Source: Favolaschia claudopus | Lineage: Eukaryota > Basidiomycota > Agaricomycetes > Agaricales > Mycenaceae | Direction: 5' to 3' | Assembly (NCBI GenBank): GCA_037176885.1 | Contig: JAWWNJ010000012.1 | Span: 2,232,001-2,296,000 of the forward strand | DNA: 64,000 nucleotides | Part shown: positions 45,592 through 56,864 of the stretch, one piece after another | How positions within the stretch are numbered: the stretch's first letter is position 1 | Layout of the letters: each line of letters begins with the position of its first letter | Notes under the pieces: generated by a model | What the model was told of the DNA's origin: nothing | Database searches by the model: none | The model's input: only the letters and a program-made list of their open reading frames with translations | Program-made: the position numbers and the translations under genes

Positions 45592-45777
45592 AGTACACCC
45601 ACGATCCATGTAGTCTTGCGAAGACAAGACGGGTTCGCCAATGTATAACTATTAGGGTAAGAAAAAAAAAAAGTCAGTACAACGATGAAGGCAATGAAGA
45701 TAGGAAGAAAAGAGAGAGAAACCGATCAGTGTAACTATGACATAGAACCACATCGCCTCCGCGTCTGGTAAAGACAT
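45592..45777 (-). CDS. Candidate membrane microprotein (about 37 residues)
   Basis: The ATG at 45777 encodes MSLPDAEAMWFYVIVTLI. A donor at about 45723 (gtttct) and an acceptor after ccctaatag (about 45649) join it in phase to IHWRTRLVFARLHGSWVY and a TAG near 45592. A single hydrophobic helix flanked by a basic tail is typical of tiny subunits of membrane complexes, but I do not recognise the family. An upstream exon ending near 45863 with a stop in its own frame would be 5' untranslated. It could equally be a non-coding spliced RNA. Confidence 0.3.
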
Positions 45778-46111
45778 TGGGGCTTCGAAGTAAACTTTTA
45801 GGTATCATCACGTCGAGAAAACATGGGTGGAGTGTCGAGGAGATGGTGGAAAAGAGCTTACCTATGTGACGTCGTGTACGGGCGAAATGAGCACGGAAGA
45901 GGCGCGGATAGAGGCAGTCATGAAGAGAGGTTGTTGAAGTTGACTGTCAAGTGACAAAATTTTCCGAAAAATTATACCCAGGGACACGTGACAGTTTACG
46001 TAATAGCACTTGAGCCAAGCGACGCGCACGGACCAACTCTACCCTCGTGCCTCTTAACCGCAACGAGCATGTTCAACGACCACAGTTCATCGATACGTTC
46101 CTCTCGTATAC

Positions 46112-46271
46112 TGTCTCGATCAACTATACTCGTCTCTTCCAGCGTTATGCTCAGCGCCTAATATTCTGGGGTTGATTCTCGGCTTCTTGTTTGTCTCGAT
46201 CAACTATACTCGTCTCTTCCAGCGTTATGCTCAGCGCCTAATATTCTGGGGTTGATTCTCGGCTTCTTGTT
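46112..46271 (+). repeat. Exact 80-bp tandem duplication
   Basis: 46112-46191 (starting tgtctcgatcaactatactc) is repeated without a mismatch at 46192-46271. It lies about 350 bp upstream of the ATG at 46622. Confidence 0.97.
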
Positions 46272-46621
46272 CATTACATTTCGGGGAATCAGTTTGCTGA
46301 ATCCCACTGCATGGCTCTGCCTTCGACGCTCGATTCACCTATAAACTGGAGACTCACTGCCCGAACTCATGTTGCCCTCTCTTCCGAACATTGGACGCGT
46401 CCAATCACTCTATTTATGTTTTGTGGGCGCTCCTTGGCACCATCGCACCCTCAGTGACCTCAGAATTTTCAAGTGCTACTTATACTCGATCTGCTCCTCC
46501 CTTCGAAACACGTTGTAAACTCGTGCTGCTGTTCGAAGATACTACTAGTACCTTCCATAGCATAAACTTGACGGCAATTTGTACCCTCCCGCACCTCCGC
46601 CACCCCTAGTGACCAATAAAT

Positions 46622-47942
46622 ATGCAAAGGATGCCAGGAGGTCTCAACACACCACCCGCCTCCCCTGGAAAGCAACGCCTGGCCGAAGGAGAAGAGCTCC
46701 CTCAAAACAACGAAACACGACAAGACGGTGAGATGCTGCGCAACGAGCACCAAAAGCCTGTACCACCTAAGCTCCAAATACCTACCTCGCAAATGCCCAG
46801 CAGTCTCGCATCACTGTCATGTGCGACGCGGCTTTCGCCTCCGAATGGCCAAGGGTTTGCAGATAACAATGAAGGCAGTGTCCTGACGCCGGAACTGATA
46901 GCTGTCGGAGAGCTCGTCAGTGCCATGAAGCGCGTTGTTGGCGTGCTAGGGACAACATTTGATTCACTGGGCGAACAAGCCGAGCGGGTCGCAATTCTAG
47001 CGCCTACGTTGAAAGCTACTGAACAAGTATATCTTGTGTCCATTCTTTCCTTAGATTATGTGCTCACCGCTCGATCAGATCAAAAAACTCCGCGCTGAGA
47101 TCGCCAAGGTGGTATCGGAGTCGGAAAGCCAGGCGTTAGAGGTGAACAATTTGTTGGAGGAAGCCGTCAAGCAGACACTTTCGGACAACCTCAAGGCCCA
47201 CATACGAAATATCGTTGCTCGCGAAGTCAAGAACCGAGTCACTCAGCAGGCAGGTTACAGTCCATTCTAGCGACATGGTGCTCAAGATGCATCTACAGCT
47301 GCAAACACAGATCCCTGACGACGTTCGACGACATACGCTCTCGCATACACGCCAGATTTTCGAGGTGCAGCGAAGCCTGCACAATTCGTGAGTGTAATGG
47401 TCGAAACACAACGTAGATACGCTAATCGGAGTCGCAGAGAGGCGCGGCAGCATAACTCTGCCCTCGGGGCTACACCGTTCACCAAAGAGCTTCGTCCGCT
47501 GTTGCGACCACTACCAAGCGCAGAGCAGTCGCCGAACGTGAGTAGCGTGGCGCCGACACCCATCTCTCGCACTGTGAGTCATAACGAAGAACCACCCACG
47601 CCGTCGCCGCTGTTCCCGCGCGACCTCAAGGCGTTGTTCGCCCTCAAGTCAGAAGAAGCGCAGACGCTGGTGGACGAGTATGGGCTGGGCGAACAGGCGG
47701 TTCCGGCCACGCCAATCGTGGAGGTGGGAGACTCACGCGAGCGTAATCTTAATAAATTCATGGCGCATATCGGAGTAAGTCGTGCGTATCTTACGCTTGA
47801 ATTCGTTCTTCCGGAATATTGAACGGCGGTTTCGCAGGTGGTCGGGTTCGAAATGCACGGGTTCCTCAGCTCCATATCGATATCCCAGGGGGACGGAGCA
47901 TTGCCGTCCACGCTTATTATTAGGATTTTGGGTGAACCGTGA
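46622..47942 (+). CDS. Coiled-coil protein, lineage-specific family, copy 2 (apparent frameshift)
   Basis: The N-terminal exon encodes a Pro-rich leader (GGLNTPPASPGKQRLAEGEE) and a helical part (AVGELVSAMKRVVGVLGTTF). After a 52-nt intron follow KKLRAEIAKVVSESESQALE and IRNIVAREVKNRVTQQ. There the frame runs into a TAG at 47268-47270. A 4-bp tandem repeat (gcag gcag at about 47247-47254) shifts the frame; beyond it the expected protein continues in another frame (MVLKMHLQLQTQIPDDVRR). Later exons give ARQHNSALGATPFTKELRPL, LFPRDLKALFALKSEEAQTL, VDEYGLGEQ and KFMAHIG, the same blocks as in the gene at 17012. Either a recent pseudogene or an assembly or sequencing error. Function unknown. Confidence 0.6.
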
Positions 47943-48659
47943 GGTGTACTGAAGATAAGTGTATTCTTGATGCAAAATTCAATATGCGCAGTTGTTACAA
48001 GGCGAGTGACTAAGTACTACGGGGGATTCCGGAAGAGCATGGTCTTTCAACAGACTCCTCAACGTTCTCTGAATCGAAAGTCCACAGTCCAGGATTGAGA
48101 CTCTTTCCATCTTTCCTGCAGCGCCAAGTTCAAGGTGCCAACCTTGACAGTCAGGGCAGAGATAAGAAACCAGGCCGTGTGATGAAGGCAACCTGGAACA
48201 GTCGGGGCCGACGTGTTCAGCTCTTGGCTTGCCTGTACAGGGTCACATACCGAGCGTCCTGGAACTGGCCATATACAAAGCGTTTCTTGTGCGCATTTCG
48301 CCAACCTTGTGACTGTCGGGTTTAGTGGTGTTTTGTGTAGACCATTTTTGGACATTCTGGGAAGCCTCGAAAGAATGTTCGTACATTTTAGATACCATTT
48401 TGAGGAGGCACACGAGCGATCGAGGACTGCAACGTTGCTTGCCGCGATATGATAGTGAGTATTGGGTGATTGGAAGTCAGGGCCGTCGTGCCGGACGCCG
48501 ACGAACGTGTGTGCGGCGACCAATGGCAAAGCAAGATTCTAGTCGTGTGCGGGGTATAATTACTGCACGTTCCTCGTCCTTGCACACGAGCAGAAATGCG
48601 AAGAGTCTTAAGAGTAAAGGCGTCCAAGACTCATCCCACTCCGGCTCCTCCTCCTCCCC
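47943..48659. other. Intergenic region upstream of the bHLH gene
   Basis: A minus-strand frame of 156 codons (48059-48529) is open but shows no known motif and has no convincing splice or start context. Otherwise I see nothing. Confidence 0.4.
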
Positions 48660-49712
48660 ATGGCCGCAAAACAGACCGCCGTCCTCTACGCCGCCAGCGT
48701 CAACCCGCCCCGCTCCGCTAAATCCCTGCGTCCCCGCTCCCCCTCAGAAAGCTCCTCTGCTTCAGAGTACATGCCCGAACCCCGTCGAGTAGTACCCCTT
48801 TCCCCAAAGCTCGCAAAGGCAGAGCCTGAAGCATCTCCTGGCGCTAAACGCGGCCGCAAACCAGCGACTCTATCCCGTACCGCTCGAGAGGCCCAGCGCA
48901 AGCTCAATCACTCTATCATCGAAAAGGCCCGTCGCACGAAGATTAACGACGCCCTCGCGACTCTCAAACAGCTGGTACCGGCCAATTACGGCCAGCAGCC
49001 AACGCCCCCAGCCGATGACGAGGACAACGATGGGGATTACGACGGCGAAAAGAAGCCTCAGAAGAAGGGCACCGGGAAGCGAGAGGAGAAGGAAAAGGAG
49101 TTCAAACTCGAGATTCTCGTCCGAACGGTTTCGTTCATGCAGGACCTCATCGAACGTGTCGCGACCTTGGAGGAGCAGGTGAATAAATCTGCAACTTGCG
49201 CAAATTGCGTAGGGCCAAGCGACATCTCTCCTTCGCTGAAGCGCAAGCGTGCGACGGAGGAGAACGTGGAGGAGACACAGACAAGAAAACGCCGCGAGCC
49301 GTTGTCAGTTCATTGCAGCCCCTCCGTTCAGCCTACGCAGGCAACGGCCTCCCCATCCATCCTCCCTAGTCCAACTAGTTATAGCGGCGCACGCCTGCCT
49401 TCCATATCTTCCTGGTTACCTGAGCACCGACCCTCTCCGCGCCTGTCGCCGGACTTCCAGTCGCACCTCCCTTCGCCGCCCTCGTCGACGCAGTTCACCC
49501 CCGTACGCGCCTCGTCGCAGGCGCCGCCGGCGCTGAACCTCGGCCCCATCGCGACGCAGGCGCTGCTCTCGGCTCGCACAGCAGAGGACGAGTCGGCCGC
49601 GTCGTTGCTGCTCGAAATCAGCGCATCCTCACCTACCTTCCAGGAGCCTAAGAAGGGTCTTCCACGGCAGATCCAGACGCCTTCTTCGCTGCTTGGCTTG
49701 ATTGCAAGATAA
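48660..49712 (+). CDS. bHLH transcription factor
   Basis: One intronless frame of 350 residues. The basic region and helix 1 are AREAQRKLNHSIIEKARRTK followed by INDALATLKQLVP. An acidic-basic loop (about 45 residues, DDEDNDGDYDGEKKPQKKG) is longer than usual. Helix 2 is FKLEILVRTVSFMQDLIERV, continuing into a leucine-zipper-like ATLEEQV. A patch KRKRATEENVEETQTRKRR may be a nuclear-localisation signal. The C-terminal half is Ser/Pro-rich, as in activation domains. A Glu in the basic region (IIEKARR) is consistent with E-box binding. The target genes are unknown. The short sequence before the ATG is T/C-rich. Confidence 0.88.
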   Translation: MAAKQTAVLYAASVNPPRSAKSLRPRSPSESSSASEYMPEPRRVVPLSPKLAKAEPEASPGAKRGRKPATLSRTAREAQRKLNHSIIEKARRTKINDALATLKQLVPANYGQQPTPPADDEDNDGDYDGEKKPQKKGTGKREEKEKEFKLEILVRTVSFMQDLIERVATLEEQVNKSATCANCVGPSDISPSLKRKRATEENVEETQTRKRREPLSVHCSPSVQPTQATASPSILPSPTSYSGARLPSISSWLPEHRPSPRLSPDFQSHLPSPPSSTQFTPVRASSQAPPALNLGPIATQALLSARTAEDESAASLLLEISASSPTFQEPKKGLPRQIQTPSSLLGLIAR

Positions 49713-50237
49713 TTGTAACAGGGTGTAAACTTACTGCTATGTATCGTCGTCTGGACTGTGTAATCTGTTTTGGTCGGGGAGCGTCTATCTTGGACCCCTT
49801 GCTATAGTCGTGTATTTCGCCATTATGTTGTTGTTATCGCTGTGATTTTTGTTGCGCGCATTGTACTGCATAGGAAGGAAGGCAAATAAATTGCATTCAG
49901 AATTGTGTATACTGCAACAGGGAAAGAAAGTAATGTGCCAGTGAAAAATCGACATGCCGTTTCCTGCTGGGCGTCAAAACGACACTTCCTAAGCTGAATA
50001 TGTTCTTGAGAGAGCAGGACCCGCAGAAGCGTAGTCTCTGGCACTGACTCGACGGTCGAAAGACTGGCATCGGTCAGCGTGGCATTCTCTCTTGGAAGAA
50101 GAAAAATCTTGGCGCTTGGCTTCCCTTTTATACATACTGCCCAAGCTTCGGATCAGATTTCCGAAGCTGATCCGCCACGGCCCAATTTGGCCGATCTTCT
50201 GTTTTGGCTGGCACTCATTTAGTGGTCCCAGAAATTC
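49713..50237. other. Intergenic region
   Basis: This includes the 3' flank of the bHLH gene and the promoter of the GT17 gene. A short inverted repeat is visible around 50146-50172 (cttcggatcagatttccgaagctgatccg). No gene is seen. Confidence 0.4.
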
Positions 50238-51720
50238 ATGATTCTCCGTCTACAGCGCGGTAGAGTCGTTTTTGTAGTCGCCTTCATCTTCGCCGTCATC
50301 TTCTTCTATTTGGTCGCTCAGAATCAGTACCAGGTTCGTGCTGTATTTACAGTGTCAACAACACCACCAATTCGAACGATCTCGACGCCTAGATTAAAAA
50401 TGTGCTGTCCAGCGCCACGCGGCCGTTATGGGACAAGGCGGAGGGACCGAAGAATGTTATAACACATTATCATTCGGAGGGTCTGGATGTCGATGCGGAC
50501 GGTAAGTAATGAATTTTGAGTTCACTCACTTCAATTGAATCTATGGCCACGACACTCCAGTCTGCGCTCTACATGGATGGAAATCGCGCGACACCTCCGG
50601 CTATATCAAAGTCCTCGACGCTATCCTCATCTCCACCGAACTCGATCTCCTAGAAATCCGGCTGAACGAGTTGGATGCCGTCGTCGACCACTTCTTCATC
50701 ATCGAGTCGAACGCAACGTTTACTGGGCTCCCAAAAGAGACGTATTTCGCGGACAATCGGAAGCGGTTTGAAAAGTTTGACCAGAAGATCAGTTATAAGC
50801 TGTGAGTTGCACCTCCTGGACTTCCGCACGTCGGAAGTATATTGACAGTTGGTTTCGTGAGCACACAGTGTCCCCGGCTTCCCCCTCCAGCCGGACCAGT
50901 CACCATTTGATCAAGAGAATCATCATCGCGTTGAGATGACCGACATGCTCCGCTCGTACATCGCACAACTGCCGGCAAACACGCAGACGCTCGTCGTCAT
51001 GTCTGATATTGACGAGCTCCCTGCTGCGCACACCGTCAAGCTGCTGCGGTCGTGTGACTTCGGACAATCAATACACCTCCAGCTCAGAAACTATCTATAC
51101 AGGTCTGTCCATCTACGCAAACACCTTGTTATCATGATTAAATTCGACAACACAGCTTCGAATGGCTCGTAGGTCTCACCAGCTGGCGCGCCAGCATGCA
51201 CGTCTGGGGAATGGACACCTACTACCGCCATGGCCAAAGCTCCGATACCGTCCTCTCCGATGCAGGCTGGCACTGCAGCTACTGCTTCCGTACCATCCCA
51301 GAATACGCAACCAAAATGAAAGGCTTCTCGCATGCGGAGCGTATTGCTGGGCGGCTGGATCTCCTCGACCCAAAACGGATCCAGGACACGATATGCCGAG
51401 GGAAGGATATCTTTGGGATGTTGCCTGAGGCGTATAGTGTGCGTTTTTTTTTTTCGTCGCTTCATTTCCGCTGCATCCACTGAATTCGGCCTAGTATGTC
51501 GACCTTTTCTCGCAAATGAGCTTGGAACCGTGAGTAGCGTGTCTTCCTCGTTGAAGAGTGTTCACATTTACCGCAATTTAGGCTGACAACAGCGGTGGGT
51601 CTCCCGCTTTTCTTGGTCGACAACGCAGAAAGATTTCGGTTCTTACTGCCTGGAGGCTGCCAACGCGAAGCGCCACGGCCGCCCACAGAAACTGGTCCGA
51701 TGGTTGGGGACATTGGTTGA
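50238..51720 (+). CDS. GT17 family glycosyltransferase (beta-1,4-GlcNAc-transferase-like)
   Basis: The N-terminus is a signal anchor (RVVFVVAFIFAVIFFYLVA). After short introns the catalytic part has VCALHGWKSRD, DAILISTELDLLEIRLNELD, VVDHFFIIESNATFTGLPKE, YFADNRKRFEKFDQKI, MSDIDELPAAHTVKLLRSCD (with the DxD-like DID), WRASMHVWGMDTYYRHG and SDAGWHCSYCFRTIPEYATK. These are the conserved blocks of GT17 (MGAT3-like N-acetylglucosaminyltransferases). The fungal acceptor is not established. About 380 residues; it ends PMVGDIG. It should act in the Golgi lumen. Confidence 0.93.
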
Positions 51721-52050
51721 TATTTACACCGCTCTACATAATGCATCATCTGTACAACATGTATCATAATTTGCTCAAGAGATACCACACCAATCTGCAT
51801 ACCCGAAACCTTTGTGTCATGTACATAGCTATTAGCAGGTCGAGCTTTCAAAGACGCACAAAAAAGGTATAGGTAGTGAAGTAGTAGTGAATACACAAGT
51901 TTCGAGCAATAGGTATCTGTAAATAAGGGAATGAAGAATAACAATACAACTTTGCAATCCGTAATTCGCGAGGGCGCGGTAGAGGTGTGTAGTGAATAAT
52001 GTATATGATAGCAGCATGGAGTCATAAATTGTGATCGTAAACAGGAATCC
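51721..52050. other. Convergent intergenic region
   Basis: Lies between the 3' ends of the GT17 gene (+) and the BRCT gene (-). AT-rich and without a supported feature. Confidence 0.4.
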
Positions 52051-55000
52051 CTAGATTCCAGCAGCTCCGGCTTTACGCAGCCGAGCCCTTTCCAACGGCG
52101 CCAAGTGACTGAGTTCATCGTCCATTATCATAGCTGTGATAGTTGCGTTAGTACCACAACTCAAAGACAAGAATAGCGACGTACAGGAAGAGGAACCCTC
52201 GAAAGAGAATTCGCCATCCATGCTATCGTCGGCCATGCTGCCAGACATTAAACGGGGCAGCATCGATTTACGCCGCTGTAAGAACAAGAGTGAGCAGGAG
52301 CAGACTCATGCAGACAGTCGACATACCTTGATGGCAGTAGTGTTCATATCGTCCATGTCAATCAGGTACGGCGTCTCGTCCTCATGGGATCGTTTCTCTG
52401 CCGATTGCACGACCCATTCCATGCCAACAACGAGGGGTTTGGGGTCAGCAAGTGCTCTAAGAAGGGGAATGAAAATCAGTGAGCGATATACGACGCTACG
52501 ACAGAAAAACTCACTTGTATCGATTATACGTGCTTCGTAGCCCATTCTTGTAAACAATGTGTGTGCACGTCTGGCCGACGCTGCCCAAAACCCTTGCTCC
52601 CAAATTCTTGAGCATATCAGTGATGAACAACCGAGCGGAATGGTCTCCAATGTCGGATATGATATCGACAAACACAATGCAGCCTTTGAGAACACTGAGG
52701 GGTTGGATAGTAGGGGTCGGTTCCGATACTGAAACGTCTTCGTTGTCAATAGACGTTTCGGCGGCAGCCTTGGCGATTCGAGTGCTCCTGCGCATCCCAT
52801 CGGTGTTCGATGAACCTGTGGGATCAGCAGACGACGACGAAGGGTAACTGCTGCTCGTGCTCCGCATCCCTTGAAGAGGATTTTCGGGAGGCCCCATCAC
52901 CGGTTTCACAGGAAGCGAGACGGACTTGGATAGGTCCTGTAAAGCCATAGATGCTCTTCTCGACGCATTCTGTCTCCACTCCTCTGGCAACCGTTCTTTC
53001 TCTTTCCCCTTCTTACTTGCCTCGAACTGAGCGAGAATGGGAAGATCAAAGCTAACGCCTCGCGGAGATGTCACCCGCTCAATTGTCAAGGCAGTCTCCT
53101 TTGGTTCGAAACTCTCCGCGACCGCAGGCATTAGCTCCTCCTCAAGCATCGTGTCATCTCCAACCTCATTATCACCCGAATCTCCTCCCCCCTTGACAGG
53201 GCTCGCCATCACGCTCGGTAAGCCAGGATTGCGGCTCACTTTCGGCGCTGATCGACCTCTTCCACCGAAAACACTCGGAAGACCGCCCCGCGCGGCAGCT
53301 GCTGAACCCGTACCACGTAAGATGGAACCCGAACCAACCATGAGCTTGGTAGTAGCGCTTTTCCCACCCATGAACGCTGTGAGTGTGCCTTGCTTGAGCA
53401 GTGCGGGGGCAACAGAAGATGGAGCTTTAGTAGTGCCGCCCGTGATTGAAGATGTCGACGACGTGCTCTCAATGGATGCGACAGTCGAAGCCCTTTGAAG
53501 CCCAGCGGTCGGACGTCCAAGACCAATATGTCTGTCATCTGCGCTTCGCGTCGACTCGGCCAAGGTCTTGTCAGAGTCATCCTTGCTGAAGCCCATGCTC
53601 GTATTCGGTCGTTCAGGTGGCGGCATCTTCAACTTCTCCAATGCATTGGCGAGGGTCAGCAAAGACGAAGTACTTGCAGCTGTGCGCGAATATGAAGCTG
53701 CAGGGCCCAGCCTTTAGAAACAGGCCAACGAGGACAAACGGAAAACTCACGCGGCTTTGCAGTAAACAGACTACTCGATCGTGCAAGTTTATTCTTTGTC
53801 GGAGACTCCGAGCCGCCGCTCAGTCCAGCTGCAGCAGATACGGGCTTGTTCTTCCCTGGCGTCTTGGTAAGCGATGCTCTCGTAGCACTGGATTTAGTTG
53901 GATCCGCGAACGAGGATCTCTTGCTCGGGGAACTGGGACCAGCAACGGGTTCTTCGGGGAGCCTGAACGATGCCTTCTTACTCGGCGAGGGCAACGGAAT
54001 CTTCGAGGGTGGTACCGTTGAGCCGTCGTAGTCGGCATTCATTTTCTGTTTTTTCGTGGCAGGACCAACGCCAAACGAAAGTTTTTGCTGCGTTTGCATT
54101 TGAGCTGGGAAACGTGTCAATAAAAAAACCGAGAAAGCGAAACAAAATGGAGCACACACCTCCTCCTTCCGCCTCTTTCCGCTTCAATGCGCTCCGTGTC
54201 ACTCTTTCAGGGGCTGGTGGAAGAGCCGTTAGCCCGCGAGGTTTTGCTTTGGCGCCGCTAGACTTGAGTTTGCCTTTCGAATCGGCTGGAGATGTGACAT
54301 TGGGTTGCACCTCAGGCATAGAAACATCGGCCGGTTGGACGCCCTCCACCGAGTCCATAATCACGTCCCTTGTGGGTATCGGTGCAACAACTACCCCACT
54401 CATATCTACCGATGGATCGACATGGAGCTTGCTCGACGTCTCGCCTAATGTTAGCGTAGACCCATCGGCAGGCTCCGTGGGCAGCTCAAGTTGTGGACCT
54501 GCAGCGGGTGAAGGGAACATATCCGGGGACGAAGAGGCGGGAGGTTGCAGCGCATCATCTTCCATGACAAGTTCTGCTTCTGGAAGAAGGTCATCATCAG
54601 CGAGGTCCGTCAGGGGGCTAGAGAGTCGTCGGGGAGGGGGCACCAACACCGTTGGCACTGCGTCCTTTGGTTCATCATCGTCATCTAATTCGCTCAATGG
54701 ACTGGACACCCGTCGTTCGTACTGAGCAGCTGGCACTACCGGCTCGAGTTTTACCTCCGGAAGAGCCGCAACCGTTGTCGAAATCGGAGTCTCTGGGCGA
54801 CTGACGGTTGTAGGTGTGCTAATCAGCTCACCGTCACTGTCGTCCGGGTCTCGTTTATGCATCAGTAACGGGAGAGGCTTGGGCTTTTCTCGGGGCCGCA
54901 TCCTCGACTTGAGTGACGTTTTCTTGGTCTCTTCCTTCGATTTCGCCAGCGGTTGCTCCTTCTCCTTCCCTTTGCCCTTGCCATTCTCTTTCGGAGCGGC

Positions 55001-56533
55001 AGCGGGGGCTTTTGAAGAGCTCGCAACTGCAGATTTTGACGAAGACGCCACCGTCGACGCTGTAGTCGTTTTGGGCAGTGAGGTCGATGTCGACGAGGAA
55101 GCGGCTATCGATTTCGCGGGCTTCGGTATTTCTTTCTCTTTGCCCTTCGCCTGAGCCCTGGTAGCTACACCGCGTGCTTTCGATGCCATCATCAGACTAA
55201 ACGCATTTTGCGCGCCAGTGGATGGTACAGAGGGTGGGCCCATTGACTTCGCCTTGGAAGATGTCTTGCCGGTCACGATCGCTATATTGGAAGTCGAAGG
55301 AACGGGAACAGGCGGCGGCCCCATGCTGGATTGTGCGGTTGAGGGGCGCGGTAGGCGGCTTTGGGAGGATGCCTTCGCGGGCTTACTCGCTTCTGCCGTC
55401 TCACGCAGTTGCGTGGTTTCCAGGTGAGTTTCCGCGGGAGCTGGGGGCTCGACGGTGATCGTGTCGTCTGAGGGCGGGGGAATGGGCTGAGCAGCATTGG
55501 GGGACAGGGAAGAGGACTCGGAGGAAGGCGGAAGACCATCGATTCGTTGTACATCCTGTGATAAATATTGAGAGTTGTAGTGAGATAGACGGGTTCAGCG
55601 ACTCACAGTAATACTGACGCCCCACCCAATGGCGCGAGGAAAACCATCAAAATCTTCCTGGCGCGACGGAAATTGTCGAGGAGTTTCGGGAAGCGGGGTC
55701 AAGGGAGACATTGGAGTGGCAAACACCGTGCGTCTGTTCGCAGGTGCTGCAGGTGTGCATGGCGGTTCAACGATTATTGGAGGAGTTATCATAAAGGCGG
55801 CAGGTGGCTCGGATAAGGTCGGCTCAGCAGGGGGCGGAGGTGGTGGCATCGGGCCTTCGTCCGGAATAGAAGCCAGAGCACTGAAAGTTATTTGAAGCTT
55901 CGGTGAGTCCCGCTCCTTGGAAGGCGACCGCGAGCGAGCGCGACGGTGCCAAGGGGTGACGGGAGGATTGCTGAGATCAAGAACAGGGTAGACGGGCACG
56001 GAACGAGCGCGACCCTTATTCTTGGGTGAAGCTGGGGTCTGCTTTGAGGCAGAGCGTGATTTAGACGATTTTTTGTTGGATGCCACGATGGGCTCAGAGA
56101 GATTACGGGTGTGGGACGGCGTAGTTGTGTTTCGAATGTTGGTGTCTGTATTTTCGATATCGCTTCCTCCAAGATCCAAGTCGCGTTCTTTTTGGTGCTT
56201 TTCCATCTCTTCCGTATCCCATTTCAACCGCTTCAACTCTCGACCATCGAGAGGAGCGTCGGAGTTGTTATACTCGTCTGTTGGTGGCGGAGATGCACTG
56301 CGCTTCGAATTGGCATTGACCTGGGCATTGAATTGACGATTCTTGCCCGGAGAGAGAAGAGTCTCGTCGTCTGTATCTCCTCCATCGTCCAGCGAGACTT
56401 CTGGCGGTGGTTGAGACTGATTCCGTTGAGCAATGCGGGCCTCCTTGAGAGGGGACCGATTAAGAGAGAGGTGAGAGTCGGGGAGAGGAAGTTGGGAGCG
56501 AGTTACGCGTTTTGCAGTATCTATAGATTCCAT
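52051..56533 (-). CDS. Large BRCT-domain protein with disordered N-terminus
   Basis: The ATG at 56533 (MESIDTAKRVTRSQLPLPDS) opens a very long disordered region rich in Ser, Pro, Lys and Ala, with several RVTRS-type motifs (KRVTRSQ, ERVTRSALKRKEAEGG). The last 200 residues hold a single BRCT domain: LSVLKGCIVFVDIISDIGD, MLKNLGARVLGSVGQTCTHI, VYKNGLRSTYNRYKALADP and the conserved Trp in VVGMEWVVQSAEKRSHEDE. It resembles the N-terminal BRCT of microcephalin-type proteins. Two PIP-box-like stretches are visible (QQKLSFGV and KQGTLTAFM). It ends ERARLRKAGAAGI. Roughly 1350-1400 residues. A DNA-damage or chromosome role is likely but inferred. The reading across 53660-54160 needs introns that I placed only approximately. 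Confidence 0.8.
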
Positions 56534-56864
56534 AGTAAGCTCATGCCAGAGTCGCTGGGTGGAGACGCTGAGCGCGACGAGGTCAAGGCGAGGTCGCTGT
56601 TCAGTGTTCAAGTCAACGAGATGGGCACGGTCACGTGGTTTCACACTCCCCCTTTGCCTCCGCGTCGATTGGGATAATGCGTTCTCCCGCTCTAACTTTG
56701 ATAATGATTCATCGTGGCAGACTGAATCTGTCGCTGTTCCTGTGAGATTCTTTTACCACTACACTGCCCAAGGCCCAAGCGCCAGATTTTGCCTGGATTG
56801 AATACTACCTCGGTCACAACTGTGACATCCCGTCAAGCCGGTGATCATCTCGCCCACCAACTCG
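56534..56864. promoter_or_regulatory. Bidirectional promoter between the BRCT and NAD kinase genes
   Basis: 331 bp separate the divergent start codons. It carries a sequence resembling a reverse CCAAT box (attggg near 56668). No further site can be assigned. Confidence 0.4.

Larger units (their letters stand above)
44320..46621. other. Gene-poor region with minus-strand splice signals
   Basis: Apart from the duplicated units, the candidate microprotein and the 80-bp duplication listed separately, this stretch holds several consensus minus-strand donors (gtgagt near 44915, 45145 and 45370; gtaagc near 45860) with plausible acceptors. It may be transcribed as a multi-exon RNA with little coding capacity. 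A run of about 12 A residues lies near 45660. Confidence 0.4.

Noticed and set aside
48059..48529. 156-codon minus-strand frame between the paralogue and bHLH genes
   Set aside because: No domain, no plausible splice partners and no start context. Open by chance.
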